Positions 55,316-64,000 of a stretch of 64,000 bases of DNA are shown one piece after another. The position numbers and the translations under genes were made by a program. Every line of letters begins with the position of its first letter. The first letter of the stretch is position 1. The DNA is from Poseidonocella sedimentorum (GTDB lineage: Bacteria > Pseudomonadota > Alphaproteobacteria > Rhodobacterales > Rhodobacteraceae). Location of the stretch: assembly GCF_900116005.1 (NCBI RefSeq), contig NZ_FOYI01000001.1, positions 248,001 through 312,000 of the forward strand, given 5' to 3'. A model generated the notes under the pieces. It had not been told where the DNA came from and made no database searches. It saw only the letters and a list, made by a program, of their open reading frames with translations.

Positions 55316-55791
55316 GCGCCGCTGCTCCCCAGATTGCCCAGCCGGTCGAGCGCGCCTTGCAGGATGTAGGAGGCCGCCACGTGGTCGATGAGCTGGGCGC
55401 GGCGGCGGCGGCTGGTATCGGCCTCCAGAAGCGCGCGCTCGGCGGCGACGGTCGAGAGGCGCTCATCCCAGAAGCTCATCGGCAGATCGCTCACCCGCGC
55501 GAGGTTGCGAGCAAAAGCCCGGGTCGACTGGCAGCGGGGGCCCTCGCTGCCGTCCATGTTGCGCGGCAGGCCGAGCACGACGCCGGCGATCTCGCGCTCG
55601 GCGCAAAGCTCCAGCAGGCGGCCGGAGTCGAGGGTGAATTTCTTGCGCCGGATCGTCTCCAGCGGGGTGGCGACAGAGCGCATCCGGTCGCTCACCGCAA
55701 CGCCGATGGTCTTCTCGCCGAAATCGAGCCCGATGAGCGCGCGATGCGGGGGCAGGGCGGCGGCGAACGCGCCGATCTCGTCGGTGATCAT
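55312..55791 (-). CDS. ruvX: Holliday junction resolvase-like RuvX (YqgF)
   Basis: A 159-residue RNase H-fold nuclease needed for 16S rRNA 5' maturation and proposed to resolve Holliday junctions. The acidic residues are in [17 protein letters not shown], the family motif [14 protein letters not shown] follows, and [13 protein letters not shown] and the last Asp in [11 protein letters not shown] complete the site. It overlaps ccmI upstream by four bases and the DUF1289 gene downstream by four. Confidence 0.94.
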   Translation of the reverse strand: MITDEIGAFAAALPPHRALIGLDFGEKTIGVAVSDRMRSVATPLETIRRKKFTLDSGRLLELCAEREIAGVVLGLPRNMDGSEGPRCQSTRAFARNLARVSDLPMSFWDERLSTVAAERALLEADTSRRRRAQLIDHVAASYILQGALDRLGNLGSSGA

Positions 55792-57017
55792 GGGCGCAGT
55801 CCGGCGTCTGCGGCGGCGGCCTCGATGCTCCCGAGCGCCTGCGCGTCATTGCCGAAGACCAGCCGGGCTTCGTCGAGGATCACCTGTGCCTGATCGTCGC
55901 GGCCCAACACGCCGAGCGCGCGGATCAGCCGGGCCCAATCCTCCGCCGTGCCGCCTTGCTGCGCGAGCCGGTCGGAGAGGCGCGACACCATGCCTTCGAT
56001 CATCGCCTGCCGGTCCTCGGCGCTCATCTGGCTCGCCGCCTCGACGTCCTCCGCCGTGGGACCGGGACTGAGCGGGTTGGAGAGATCGGGCGCGTAATCG
56101 ACCCCGGCGAGCTGGGCCGCATCAAGGATCTGAGCGCGCAGGGCGGGCATCCAGGGCGCATCGGGTGGGCTCTTTTCGAACAGCGGTTGCCAGAGGCGGA
56201 AGGCAATGTCAGGCCGCCCGGTCTGGAGCAGCATCAGGCCGATGTAATAACTCGCGCGGCCATCCTCCGGCGCGCGCTCCAGCGCGGCGCGAAAGGCGGC
56301 CTCGGCCTCCGGCGAGACATAGCCGCCCGCTGCGATGGTCAGGATCTCGCCAAGCTCGGCGTGATCTTGGGCCATGGCCCCGGGGCCGAGGATCTCCAGC
56401 ACGCGCCGCTGTGCCGCGCTGGCGGCGGCGAAATTGCCAAGCGCGGTCTCATTGCGCGCCAGAAGCCTTTGGCCCTGGAGATCGCCCGGGTTGGACTGGA
56501 CCGCCGCGCGCAGCCGGGTCATCAGCGTCTCGAATTCCGCCGAAACCGTGGGCTCGAGCCGGCCCCGTGCCTCCATGCGCGCTTCGGCCTCGGCCTGGGA
56601 GGGGCGCGTCTCATAGATCGTCTCAGCCTGCGCGAGCCGCGTGGCCCGGCCCAGATCGCCATAGCCCGGCGCGCCGAGCCAGAGGTAGAGCCCGAGCCCG
56701 GAGAACAGCACCAGCGCGATGAGCCCGGCGGCAAGCGCGGTTCCGCGCGGCGCGGTGCGGCGGGACCCGCTCTCCTGCGCGCGCTTGTCGGCGGCGAGGA
56801 TCCGGCGGGAAATTTCGGTGCGCGCGCGTTCGGCATCCGCCGCGCTCATCACGCCGCGCGCCGCATCGCGCTCCACCTCGGCAAGCTGATCGCGATAGAC
56901 GGACAGATCGAACTCCCCCGCATCCGGCGCAGCAGCGCCCGGCCGCCCCTGAAGCGCGCGCAGCAGGATCAGGGCGACAAGCAGCGTCAGGCCGCCGGTG
57001 ATGAGCCAGAACGACAT
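55788..57017 (-). CDS. ccmI: Cytochrome c maturation protein CcmI
   Basis: A 409-residue membrane-anchored chaperone that holds apocytochrome c for the CcmF-CcmH heme lyase. It has two N-terminal membrane helices (about 3-21 and 95-115) flanking the Leu-zipper-like cytoplasmic loop (SVYRDQLAEVERDAARGVMS), and a periplasmic TPR-type domain after that. GGAGAGACG before the ATG at 57017 decides the start over an ATG 21 bases upstream. It is separated from ccmE/F/H by 40 kb, and heads a ccmI-ruvX-DUF1289 unit. Confidence 0.92.
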   Translation of the reverse strand: MSFWLITGGLTLLVALILLRALQGRPGAAAPDAGEFDLSVYRDQLAEVERDAARGVMSAADAERARTEISRRILAADKRAQESGSRRTAPRGTALAAGLIALVLFSGLGLYLWLGAPGYGDLGRATRLAQAETIYETRPSQAEAEARMEARGRLEPTVSAEFETLMTRLRAAVQSNPGDLQGQRLLARNETALGNFAAASAAQRRVLEILGPGAMAQDHAELGEILTIAAGGYVSPEAEAAFRAALERAPEDGRASYYIGLMLLQTGRPDIAFRLWQPLFEKSPPDAPWMPALRAQILDAAQLAGVDYAPDLSNPLSPGPTAEDVEAASQMSAEDRQAMIEGMVSRLSDRLAQQGGTAEDWARLIRALGVLGRDDQAQVILDEARLVFGNDAQALGSIEAAAADAGLRP

Positions 57018-57240
57018 CGTCTCTCCTTCGTGGTCCAAGGGATGTAAGCCGCCATGCGCCCCGACAAAAGGGGTAAATCAGCGCAGGGGCCCCGAGGGCC
57101 GCGCAAGCGCGCGCGCCGATGTCGCAAAAAATCCAAAAAGCGGCGCGGGATGTCTCGTCTTGTCTCGCCGCTCCAGTGAGAACCATACTGACGGCGGGCG
57201 CGACGCGAATCCCGCCGCGCCGGCCTTTCGAGCGGAGCCC

Positions 57241-58485
57241 ATGAAACGATATTCAGCCTTTGCCATCGCCCGCGAAGCCGCCCGGTATCACACCGGTTGG
57301 GAGCGCGCATGGGCCTCACCGGAGCCGCGCGCGCGCTATGATGTGATCATCGTCGGGGCCGGGGGGCACGGGCTCGCCACGGCGTATTACCTCGGGAAGA
57401 CCTTCGGGATCACCAACGTGGCGGTGATCGAGAAAGGCTGGCTTGGCGGCGGCAACACCGGCCGCAACACGACGATCATCCGCTCGAACTACCTGCAGGA
57501 TCCCTCGGCCGCGATCTACGAAAAGGCGCGCAGCCTCTACGAGACGCTGAGCCAGGATCTCAATTACAACGTCATGTTCTCGCCCCGCGGCGTGCTCATG
57601 CTGGCCCAGACCCATCACGAGATGCGCGGCTACCAGCGCACGGCCCATGCCAACGCGCTGCAGGGCGTGGCGACGGAGTTCATCTCGCCCGAGCGGGTCA
57701 AGGAGATTGTGCCGATCATCCGGCTCGACGGGCCGCGCTACCCGGTTCTTGGCGGGCTCTGGCAGGCGCGGGGCGGCACTGCGCGTCATGATGCGGTGGC
57801 CTGGGGCTATGCGCGGGCCTGTTCGGACATGGGAATGCATATCATCCAGGGCTGCGCGGTGACCGGCGTGCGCTCCGAAGGCGGGCGCGTGACCGGGGTC
57901 GAGACCTCGCGGGGCGCGATCGGCTGCGACAAGCTCGGCATCGTCGTCGCGGGGCATTCGGGCGAGCTTGCGGGCATGGCGGGCTTCCGCCTCCCCATCG
58001 AGAGCGTCGGGCTACAGGCCCTCGTCTCCGAGCCGGTCAAGCCCTGCATGGACATCGTCGTGATGGCCAATACGGTGCACGGCTACATGAGCCAGTCCGA
58101 CAAGGGCGAGATGGTCATCGGCGGCGGCACCGACGGGTTCAACAGCTACACCCAACGCGGCTCGTTCCAGCACATCGAGGAGACCGTCCGCGCGCTCATC
58201 GAGACCTTCCCGATGATCTCGCGGCTCAAGATGCTGCGCCAATGGGGCGGGATCGTGGACATCACGGGCGACCGCTCTCCAATCCTGTCCAAGACGCCGC
58301 TGGAGGGCTGTTTCATCAACTGCGGCTGGGGCACGGGCGGGTTCAAGGCGATCCCCGGCTCCGGCTGGGGCTTTGCCGAGCTCATGGCCAAGGGCCGCTC
58401 GCCCCTGACCGACGCCTTCTCGCTGGATCGGTTCCGCGAGGGGCGCTTCATCGACGAATCCGTGGCGGCGGGGGTGGCACATTGA
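57241..58485 (+). CDS. soxB: Sarcosine oxidase beta subunit
   Basis: A 414-residue FAD/FMN subunit of heterotetrameric sarcosine oxidase, which demethylates sarcosine to glycine with release of hydrogen peroxide and transfer of the methyl carbon to THF. The FAD motif is DVIIVGAGGHGLATAYYLGK, and GGNTGRNTTIIRSNYL carries the region for covalent flavin. Full length for the family. GGAG precedes the ATG. It is the first sox gene, but a small membrane gene and a terminator separate it from soxDAG. Confidence 0.95.
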   Translation: MKRYSAFAIAREAARYHTGWERAWASPEPRARYDVIIVGAGGHGLATAYYLGKTFGITNVAVIEKGWLGGGNTGRNTTIIRSNYLQDPSAAIYEKARSLYETLSQDLNYNVMFSPRGVLMLAQTHHEMRGYQRTAHANALQGVATEFISPERVKEIVPIIRLDGPRYPVLGGLWQARGGTARHDAVAWGYARACSDMGMHIIQGCAVTGVRSEGGRVTGVETSRGAIGCDKLGIVVAGHSGELAGMAGFRLPIESVGLQALVSEPVKPCMDIVVMANTVHGYMSQSDKGEMVIGGGTDGFNSYTQRGSFQHIEETVRALIETFPMISRLKMLRQWGGIVDITGDRSPILSKTPLEGCFINCGWGTGGFKAIPGSGWGFAELMAKGRSPLTDAFSLDRFREGRFIDESVAAGVAH

Positions 58486-58600
58486 CCATGACGATTGACC
58501 AAGGGACGAGGGCTTGTGAAACGAGCCTGAAATCGCGCAGGAACCATCTCCGCGCGGCGTGCGTTTCTCCTGCAACTCAGAGGTTGATAGGAGACATTTC

Positions 58601-58768
58601 ATGGCCGAGAAAACATCCGGCTCAAGCAACGCCCTGGCTTTCGTCGTCGGCGGTCTCGTCGTCGTCGTGGGCATTTTGGCCTATCTTTTCCTCGGCGGCG
58701 ACGTCCCCGCGGCCGAAGAGCCCGATATTCAGATCGAACTGCCGGATCTCCCCCAGGACGGCGGCTGA
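58601..58768 (+). CDS. 55-residue single-pass membrane protein inside the sox locus
   Basis: A small protein with a short polar N-terminus (MAEKTSGSSN), one strongly hydrophobic helix at about 11-31 (ALAFVVGGLVVVVGILAYLFL), and an acidic tail (EEPDIQIELPDLPQDGG), giving an N-in, C-out arrangement if inserted normally. GGAGA lies seven bases before the ATG. It is 115 bases after soxB and followed 25 bases later by a strong terminator, so it may be its own transcript. I know of no role for such a protein in sarcosine oxidase. Confidence 0.65.
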   Translation: MAEKTSGSSNALAFVVGGLVVVVGILAYLFLGGDVPAAEEPDIQIELPDLPQDGG

Positions 58769-58781
58769 TCGACGCAAGTTT

Positions 58782-58839
58782 CAGAACGACACGCGCCCGC
58801 GCTCGGCCCTGAGCCGTGTCGCGGGCGTTTTTCGTTCTG
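58782..58839 (+). terminator. Strong two-tier terminator between soxB and soxD
   Basis: CGCCCGCG (58794-58801) pairs with CGCGGGCG (58820-58827), with an inner CGGC/GCCG stem, and TTTTT follows. A second, outer repeat CAGAACGA (58782-58789) / TCGTTCTG (58832-58839) encloses it. It should stop most transcripts from soxB and the small gene, so soxDAG would need read-through or a promoter in the next 37 bases. Confidence 0.85.
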
Positions 58840-58876
58840 CGCTGCCGGGATCCGGGGTTCTGACGGAGGGCCGGCC

Positions 58877-59206
58877 ATGCTGATCCTGCACTGCCCTCAT
58901 TGCGGCGCCGAGGCCGCCGAGACCGATCTGACGCCCGGCGGGCAGGCGCATTTGCGGCGCGAAGGGCCCGGCGCTTCGGATGAGGCCTTCGAGGCCTACC
59001 TCTTCCAGCGCGACAATCCCAAGGGCGTGCATTTCGAACGCTGGCGCCATGCCTATGGCTGCGGCAAGTGGTTCATTGCGGCGCGCGCAACCGACACGAT
59101 GGAAGTCTTCGGCACCTATCCGGCCCAGACCAGCGCCCCACCGCGGGAGCTTCTGGACCGGATCGCCGAGCGCCGCCCGGATTGGCGCGGGAGGGGCGAG
59201 GCATGA
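58877..59206 (+). CDS. soxD: Sarcosine oxidase delta subunit
   Basis: A 109-residue zinc-binding subunit. Metal ligands are in ILHCPHCGAEAAETD and the later YGCGKWF, with the conserved CPHCG at residues 6-10. FAYLFQRDNPKG-type family residues (FEAYLFQRDNPKGVHFERW) are present. It supports assembly of the SoxA/SoxB complex. Its stop overlaps soxA by four bases. Confidence 0.94.
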   Translation: MLILHCPHCGAEAAETDLTPGGQAHLRREGPGASDEAFEAYLFQRDNPKGVHFERWRHAYGCGKWFIAARATDTMEVFGTYPAQTSAPPRELLDRIAERRPDWRGRGEA

Positions 59207-62200
59207 GCGTGCGTCTCAAGACCGGCGGGCGGCTCATCGACCGCAGCCAGCCGCGCAGCTTTCGGTTCAACGGGCGCGTCCTGCGCGGCTACAAGGGCGA
59301 CACGCTCGCCTCGGCGCTGCTCGCGAGCGGCCAGACATTGCTCGGCCGGTCCTTCAAATATCACCGCCCGCGCGGCCTCGTCGGCTCTGGGGTCGAGGAG
59401 CCCAACGGGCTCGTGGCGCTCGGGACGGGCGATCAGCTTGAGCCCAACCAGCGCACCACCACGACCGAGCTGCGCGAGGGGATGGAGCTGCGATCGCAGA
59501 ACCACTGGCCGAGCCTCGGGTTCGACATCGGCGCGCTCAACAGCCTCGCGCCCCGGCTCTTCCCGGCGGGGTTCTACTACAAGACATTCACCTGGCCGCG
59601 CAGCTTCTGGAAACACGTCTACGAGCCGATCATCCGCCGCTCCGCCGGGCTTGGGCCCGCCCCGGATGCGGAGGCGCGCGATCCCGACAGCTACGAGCAT
59701 TTCCATGCCTTCGTCGATGTTCTCGTCATCGGCGGCGGGCTTGCGGGGCTTGAGGCGGCGCGGGTTGCCGGCGCGAGCGGCGCGCGCGTGCTGCTCATCG
59801 AACAGACCGCGCATTGGGGCGGCCGCGCGGCAAAAGATGAACAAATCGTTAACGGGAGCCCTGTGGATAACTTGGTGGAAGAAATCCGCGCCGAACTCTC
59901 CGCGATGGGCAATGTCCAGTGCCGCAGCCGCACGATGGGGGTCGGGGTCTATGATCACGGGCTGGTCCTCGCGGTTGAAAACCTTGCCGAAAATGCAAGC
60001 ATAAACGATGCCGCGCGGCAGCGACTGTGGAAGATCCGGGCGGGTCAGGTCATCGTCGCGACCGGCGCTCTGGAGCGCCCCTTGAGCTTTGCGGGCAACG
60101 ATGTTCCGGGGGTCATGCTGGCCTCTGCGATCCGCGATTACCTCATCGATTTCGGGGTCAGCCCGGGCGATCGGACCGTGGTCGTGACCAACAACGACAG
60201 CGCCTATCGCACCGCGATCGCCCTTAAAACACACGGTCTCGACGTGCCTGCGATCCTCGATGCGCGGGCCGGTGGCGGCGGTGCGCTGGCGCAGGAAGCG
60301 CGCGCTCTGGGGATCCGCGTGGAGGCGGGCCGGGGCATCGCCCGGGTGCTCGGCGGCAGGGCTGTGCGCGGCGTTGCGATCTGCGCGCAGGCGGGCGAGG
60401 GCGTGGTGCAGGAGGAGATCGCCTGCGATGCGGTGGCCATGTCCGGCGGCTGGTCGCCGGTGGTGCATCTGTGGTCCCATTGCGGCGGCAAACTCCGTTG
60501 GGATGACGCCGCGGCGGCTTTTGGTCCGGATGTGGACAAAGCGCCGCTCGGGGCCGATGGCGCGCCCTTCGTGAGCGCCGCCGGGACGGCGAATGGCGTG
60601 TGGGGCCTCGGGGCCGTTCTGGCCGATTCAGCGCGGGTCGGGGCGGAGGTCGCCGCGCGGCTGAGGCGCGAGGGCGCAGCGCCGCGTTCGGTTGAAATCG
60701 ACGCGCCGGAGGAGGCCCCGATGGAGCCCGTCTGGCTCATGCCACAGGGCGCGGGGCCGAAACTCCGGGCCAAGGCCTTCCTCGATTTCCAGAACGATGT
60801 GAAGGTCTCCGACGTGCAGCTCGCCGCGCAGGAGGGCTTCGCCTCGGTCGAACACGCCAAGCGCTACACCACGCTCGGCATGGCCACCGATCAGGGGAAG
60901 CTCTCGAACATCAACGGGCTCGCGATCCTGTCGGACGCGCTTGGCCAGCCGATCCCCCAGACCGGCACCACCACCTTCCGCCCGCCCTATGCGCCGCTCA
61001 CCCTTGGCGTGATCGCCGGCGAGGCGCATGGGAGCCTCTTCCAGCCCGTGCGCGAGACCCCGATGCAGGCGTGGCACGAAGCGCGGGGCGCCTATTGCGA
61101 GCCGGTGGGTCAGTGGCGGCGGCCCTATTGCTATCCGGTGGGCGAGGAGAGCCACGAGGACGCGGTCCGGCGCGAGGTGCGCGCGGTGCGTGAGGGCGTG
61201 GGGATGCTCGATGCCTCGACACTGGGCAAGATCCTGGTGCAGGGGCCGGATGCGGGGCGCTTCCTCGACATGCTCTACACCGGCCGCATCAGCACGCTGG
61301 CGATCGGCAAATGCCGCTATGGGCTCATGTGCAGCGAGAACGGGTTCCTGATGGATGACGGCGTGGTGGCGCGGCTCGGGCCCGAAAGCTTTCTCGTTCA
61401 CACCACCACCGGCGGCGCGGATCACATCCACGCCCACATGGAGGACTGGCTCCAGACGGAATGGTGGGACTGGCAGGTCTATACCGCCAATCTGACCGAG
61501 CAATACGCGCAGATCGTCGTCGCGGGCCCCAAGGCGCGCGATGTGCTGGAGGCGCTCGGCGGGATGGACGTCTCGGAGGCGCGGCTGCCCTTCATGACCT
61601 GGGCCGAGGGGGCGCTTGGCGGATTTGATGCGCGCGTCTTCCGCATCTCGTTTTCGGGGGAGCTGTCCTTCGAGATCGCCGTGCCCGCGGGGCAGGGACA
61701 GGCGCTTTGGGATGCGATCCTCAAGGCCGGCGCGGATCACGCGATCACCCCCTACGGCACCGAGGCGCTGCACGTGCTGCGCGCCGAGCGGGGCTTCATC
61801 ATGATCGGTGACGAGACCGACGGGACGGTGATCCCGCAGGACCTCGGGCTCGACTGGGCCATCGCCAGGAAGAAGGACGACTACATCGGCAAACGGGCGC
61901 AGGCGCGGGCGCATATGGTCGATCCGGAGCGTTGGACGCTCGTGGGGCTTCAGACCATCGACGGCACGGTCCTGCCCGACGGGGCCTATGCGGTGGACGC
62001 GGGCGAGAACGAGAACGGTCAACGCAATGTGCAGGGGCGGGTGACGTCGAGCTACTTCTCGCCCACGCTGGGCCGGGGCATCGCCCTCGGGCTGGTGCGG
62101 CGCGGGCCGGAGCGGATGGGCGAAGTGCTGGAGTTTCCGCGCATTGGGGGCGCGAGCGCCATGGCGCGGATCGTCTCGCCGGTGTTCTACGATCCCGAGG

Positions 62201-62220
62201 CGGAGGCGACAGATGGATAA
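59203..62220 (+). CDS. soxA: Sarcosine oxidase alpha subunit
   Basis: A 1005-residue subunit. An N-terminal ferredoxin-like fold (residues 10-95, FNGRVLRGYKGDTLASALLA) is followed by the NAD(P)-binding flavoprotein domain (VLVIGGGLAGLEAARVA), and the last 400 residues form the THF-binding glycine-cleavage T-protein-like domain (RREVRAVREGVGMLDASTLGKILVQG ... FRISFSGELSFEIAVP). This part receives the methyl group to make 5,10-methylene-THF. Length is normal. The start overlaps the soxD stop. Confidence 0.95.
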   Translation: MSVRLKTGGRLIDRSQPRSFRFNGRVLRGYKGDTLASALLASGQTLLGRSFKYHRPRGLVGSGVEEPNGLVALGTGDQLEPNQRTTTTELREGMELRSQNHWPSLGFDIGALNSLAPRLFPAGFYYKTFTWPRSFWKHVYEPIIRRSAGLGPAPDAEARDPDSYEHFHAFVDVLVIGGGLAGLEAARVAGASGARVLLIEQTAHWGGRAAKDEQIVNGSPVDNLVEEIRAELSAMGNVQCRSRTMGVGVYDHGLVLAVENLAENASINDAARQRLWKIRAGQVIVATGALERPLSFAGNDVPGVMLASAIRDYLIDFGVSPGDRTVVVTNNDSAYRTAIALKTHGLDVPAILDARAGGGGALAQEARALGIRVEAGRGIARVLGGRAVRGVAICAQAGEGVVQEEIACDAVAMSGGWSPVVHLWSHCGGKLRWDDAAAAFGPDVDKAPLGADGAPFVSAAGTANGVWGLGAVLADSARVGAEVAARLRREGAAPRSVEIDAPEEAPMEPVWLMPQGAGPKLRAKAFLDFQNDVKVSDVQLAAQEGFASVEHAKRYTTLGMATDQGKLSNINGLAILSDALGQPIPQTGTTTFRPPYAPLTLGVIAGEAHGSLFQPVRETPMQAWHEARGAYCEPVGQWRRPYCYPVGEESHEDAVRREVRAVREGVGMLDASTLGKILVQGPDAGRFLDMLYTGRISTLAIGKCRYGLMCSENGFLMDDGVVARLGPESFLVHTTTGGADHIHAHMEDWLQTEWWDWQVYTANLTEQYAQIVVAGPKARDVLEALGGMDVSEARLPFMTWAEGALGGFDARVFRISFSGELSFEIAVPAGQGQALWDAILKAGADHAITPYGTEALHVLRAERGFIMIGDETDGTVIPQDLGLDWAIARKKDDYIGKRAQARAHMVDPERWTLVGLQTIDGTVLPDGAYAVDAGENENGQRNVQGRVTSSYFSPTLGRGIALGLVRRGPERMGEVLEFPRIGGASAMARIVSPVFYDPEAEATDG

Positions 62221-62788
62221 GGCGGGCGAGATGTGGCGCTTTGACGGGGCTCTGGCACGAGTGAGCCGGATGGCCGGGATGGGCATGCTGACGCTGCGCG
62301 GCGATCTGGCGACGGAGGCCATCGGCGGCGCGGTGTCGGCGGCGGTGGGCCTCGCCGTGCCGCAAACGCGAAGGATCGGGTTCGGGCCACAAGGCGCCGT
62401 CGCCTGGATGTCGCCCGATGAGCTTTTGCTGCTGGTGCCGGGGGCGGACCGTGCGGCGCGGCAAGAGGCGATGCGCCCGCCGCTGGAGGGGCGCCACCAC
62501 CTGCTCGCGGATGTCTCGGACGCCCGCGCGGTCTTCACCGTGGAGGGCCCGGCCTGCCGCGATGTGCTGGCCAAGATCATGCCCGTCGATCTCGACCCGC
62601 GCGCCTTCGGGCCGGGCCAGATCCTGCGCTCTCGCGCGGGCCAGGTCGCCGCCGCCATCTGGATGGAGCGCGAGGAACGCATCACGCTTCTGTGCTTCCG
62701 GTCGGTCGCGGGCTACATGGGCGAGCTTCTGAAGACCAGCGCGGGCGAAAGCGGCGATCCGGCCTATTTCCGGCCAGAGGCGGGCTGA
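62213..62788 (+). CDS. soxG: Sarcosine oxidase gamma subunit
   Basis: A 191-residue subunit that shares the fold of the T-protein-like domain and completes the complex. The core includes AWMSPDELLLLVPG, HHLLADVSDARAVFTVEGP and VAAAIWMEREERITLLCFRSVAGYMGELL, as in the family. GGAGGCGACAG precedes the ATG, which overlaps the soxA stop by eight bases. It is the end of the sox genes. Confidence 0.93.
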   Translation: MDKAGEMWRFDGALARVSRMAGMGMLTLRGDLATEAIGGAVSAAVGLAVPQTRRIGFGPQGAVAWMSPDELLLLVPGADRAARQEAMRPPLEGRHHLLADVSDARAVFTVEGPACRDVLAKIMPVDLDPRAFGPGQILRSRAGQVAAAIWMEREERITLLCFRSVAGYMGELLKTSAGESGDPAYFRPEAG

Positions 62789-62844
62789 GCCGCGCGCGGG
62801 CGGAATTCTTTCGCCGAATGTGGGTCTTGGCCGGGCCCCAGGGG

Positions 62845-62873
62845 TTGACGCGGCGCCGGTCCGCTCTTCTATG
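62845..62873 (+). promoter_or_regulatory. Candidate sodB promoter
   Basis: TTGACG (62845-62850) and TCTATG (62868-62873) are 17 bases apart in the 126-base gap before sodB, about 41 bases upstream of its ATG. The -35 box is good and the -10 box weak. Confidence 0.5.
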
Positions 62874-62914
62874 TGAGGCAACCGCAACACCAAAGATGAC
62901 AAGGAGATCCAGCC

Positions 62915-63514
62915 ATGGCTTTCGAACTTCCCGATCTTCCCTACGCCCATGATGCCCTCGCCGATGCCGGCATGTCCAAGGAAACGCTCGAGTTCCACCA
63001 CGACATCCACCACAAGGCCTATGTCGACAACGGCAACAAGCTCATCGCCGGGACCGAGTGGGCCGACAAATCGCTCGAAGACATCATCACCGGCACCTAC
63101 GACAAGGGCGCCGTGGCCCAGTCCGGCATCTTCAACAACGCCTCGCAGCACTGGAACCACACCCAGTTCTGGGAAATGATGGGCCCGGGCAAGACCGCCA
63201 TGCCGTCCGAGCTCGAAGCCGCGCTCGTCGACAGCTTCGGCTCGGTCGACAAGTTCAAGGAAGAGTTCTCCGCCGCGGGCGCGGGCCAGTTCGGCTCCGG
63301 CTGGGCCTGGCTTGTGAAAGACACCGACGGCGGCCTCAAGGTCACCAAGACCGAAAACGGCGTCAACCCGCTCTGCTTCGGCCAGACCGCGCTTCTGGGC
63401 TGCGATGTGTGGGAGCATTCCTACTACATCGACTTCCGCAACAAGCGCCCGGCCTACCTCACCAACTTCCTCGACAACCTGGTGAACTGGGAAAACGTCG
63501 CCTCGCGCATGTAG
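62915..63514 (+). CDS. sodB: Superoxide dismutase, Fe/Mn type
   Basis: A 199-residue cytoplasmic enzyme that turns superoxide to oxygen and hydrogen peroxide. Metal ligands are visible: His in LEFHHDIHHKAYV, His in NNASQHWNHTQFW, and Asp and His in CDVWEHSYY. The FNNASQHWNH context and Gly-Gln segment (AGAGQFGSGWAWL) suggest an iron enzyme. AAGGAGA precedes the ATG. It is next to the peroxide-producing sox genes but has its own promoter and terminator. Confidence 0.95.
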   Translation: MAFELPDLPYAHDALADAGMSKETLEFHHDIHHKAYVDNGNKLIAGTEWADKSLEDIITGTYDKGAVAQSGIFNNASQHWNHTQFWEMMGPGKTAMPSELEAALVDSFGSVDKFKEEFSAAGAGQFGSGWAWLVKDTDGGLKVTKTENGVNPLCFGQTALLGCDVWEHSYYIDFRNKRPAYLTNFLDNLVNWENVASRM

Positions 63515-63557
63515 GCGCGCGGCCTGCGGCCCGAGCGGCCTCGCAGCAGTGATACGC

Positions 63558-63588
63558 AAAACCCCGCACCATTGGCGCGGGGTTTTTT
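63558..63588. terminator. Bidirectional terminator between sodB and the FAH gene
   Basis: ACCCCGC (63561-63567) pairs with GCGGGGT (63577-63583) around a nine-base loop, with an A-run before and a T-run after it. It can serve both the plus-strand sodB and the minus-strand gene converging from the right. Confidence 0.88.
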
Positions 63589-63609
63589 CGTTGTGGGGGA
63601 GGGCCCGGG

Positions 63610-64000
63610 TCAGGTCACGGTGACGGTGAAATCCTCAAATCCGTCGATCGACAGGACCATGGTGTCGCCCCGCTCGACGGGACCCACACCCGAGGGCGTG
63701 CCCGACAGGATCACGTCGCCCGCGGCGAGTTCGAAATAGTCGGAGAGGTAGGAAATCATCTCCGGCACCTTCCAGATCATCTGGTTCAGATCGCCCTTCT
63801 GGCGTAGATCGCCATTCACCGACAGCGAGATCGCGCCATCGTTGCGCAGCCCGGTTTCGCTGACCGGATAGACCGGGCCGATCGGCGCGGAGCGCTCGAA
63901 CGCCTTGCCGATCTCCCACGGCCGTCCGAGCTTCTTCTGCTCGCCCTGCAGGTCCCGGCGCGTCATGTCGAGCGAAAGCGCATAGCCGTAGATATGGCTC
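63610..64000 (-). CDS. Fumarylacetoacetate hydrolase family protein, C-terminal part
   Basis: The visible 130 codons are the C-terminal part of a FAH-superfamily enzyme (hydrolase, decarboxylase or isomerase of oxo-acids); the start is beyond the right edge. Typical blocks are IYGYALSLDMTRRDLQ, KAFERSAPIGPV and AGDVILSGTPSGVGPVERGD, with metal/substrate residues in the last one. Family members act in aromatic catabolism or as oxaloacetate/acylpyruvate decarboxylases. It converges with sodB at a shared terminator. Confidence 0.9.
   Translation of the reverse strand, partial: SHIYGYALSLDMTRRDLQGEQKKLGRPWEIGKAFERSAPIGPVYPVSETGLRNDGAISLSVNGDLRQKGDLNQMIWKVPEMISYLSDYFELAAGDVILSGTPSGVGPVERGDTMVLSIDGFEDFTVTVT

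Overview
The window is a high-GC (mid-60s percent, estimated by eye) chromosomal segment of an alphaproteobacterium, most likely a Rhodobacteraceae member of the Roseobacter type. The signs are two alphaproteobacterial SOS boxes (GTTC-N7-GTTC) upstream of lexA and mmcB, a gene transfer agent (GTA) lysis pair inside a cytochrome c maturation locus, a VPLPA-CTERM-like surface protein, the purL/bolA/grxD cluster, heterotetrameric sarcosine oxidase, and abundant TRAP and Liv-type transporters. No rRNA, tRNA, CRISPR array, insertion sequence or prophage structural gene was seen.

Layout. 1-6.5 kb: partial transketolase, a coiled-coil gene and zapA, a DapA-superfamily aldolase, and a purL / cysteine-cluster protein / bolA / grxD run. 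6.6-13.5 kb: VPLPA-CTERM-like protein, a LysR regulator, an acyltransferase, murI, argC and ccmE, then a GTA endolysin/holin pair. 13.7-20 kb: ccmF, ccmH, a crotonase, a dense palindromic intergenic region, then gltA and gltX on the minus strand. 20-25.4 kb: comEC, lexA with its SOS box, and a secreted subtilisin-like autotransporter.

25.4-45.3 kb is the accessory heart of the window. A LacI regulator with three related operator palindromes is divergent from a long operon: beta-hydroxyacid dehydrogenase, five-gene Liv-type ABC importer, glutathione S-transferase, small YdcZ-type membrane protein, M24-fold hydrolase lacking one metal ligand, 2-oxoacid dehydrogenase E1 alpha/beta, a lipoyl protein with a decayed E2 domain, an aldehyde dehydrogenase, and a lipoyl-less catalytic E2. 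A second unit follows with its own LacI-type palindrome: Tat-exported TRAP binding protein, both TRAP permeases, an amidase and a 50-residue membrane protein. Together they look like an uncharacterised uptake and catabolic system that ends in an acyl-CoA. The substrate cannot be read from sequence.

45.3-55 kb: a REP-like element, SOS-controlled mmcB, a quinone oxidoreductase, a second succinyl-CoA-synthetase-type pair with a GntR-like operator, then a LysR gene leading into a two-subunit NAD-dependent formate dehydrogenase. 55-64 kb: ccmI/ruvX/DUF1289 on the minus strand, the sarcosine oxidase genes soxB and soxDAG interrupted by a small membrane-protein gene with its own terminator, sodB, and a partial fumarylacetoacetate hydrolase family gene. 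Sarcosine oxidase yields one-carbon units (methylene-THF or formaldehyde) and hydrogen peroxide, and formate dehydrogenase can finish the oxidation of those units, so this end of the window has a one-carbon theme.
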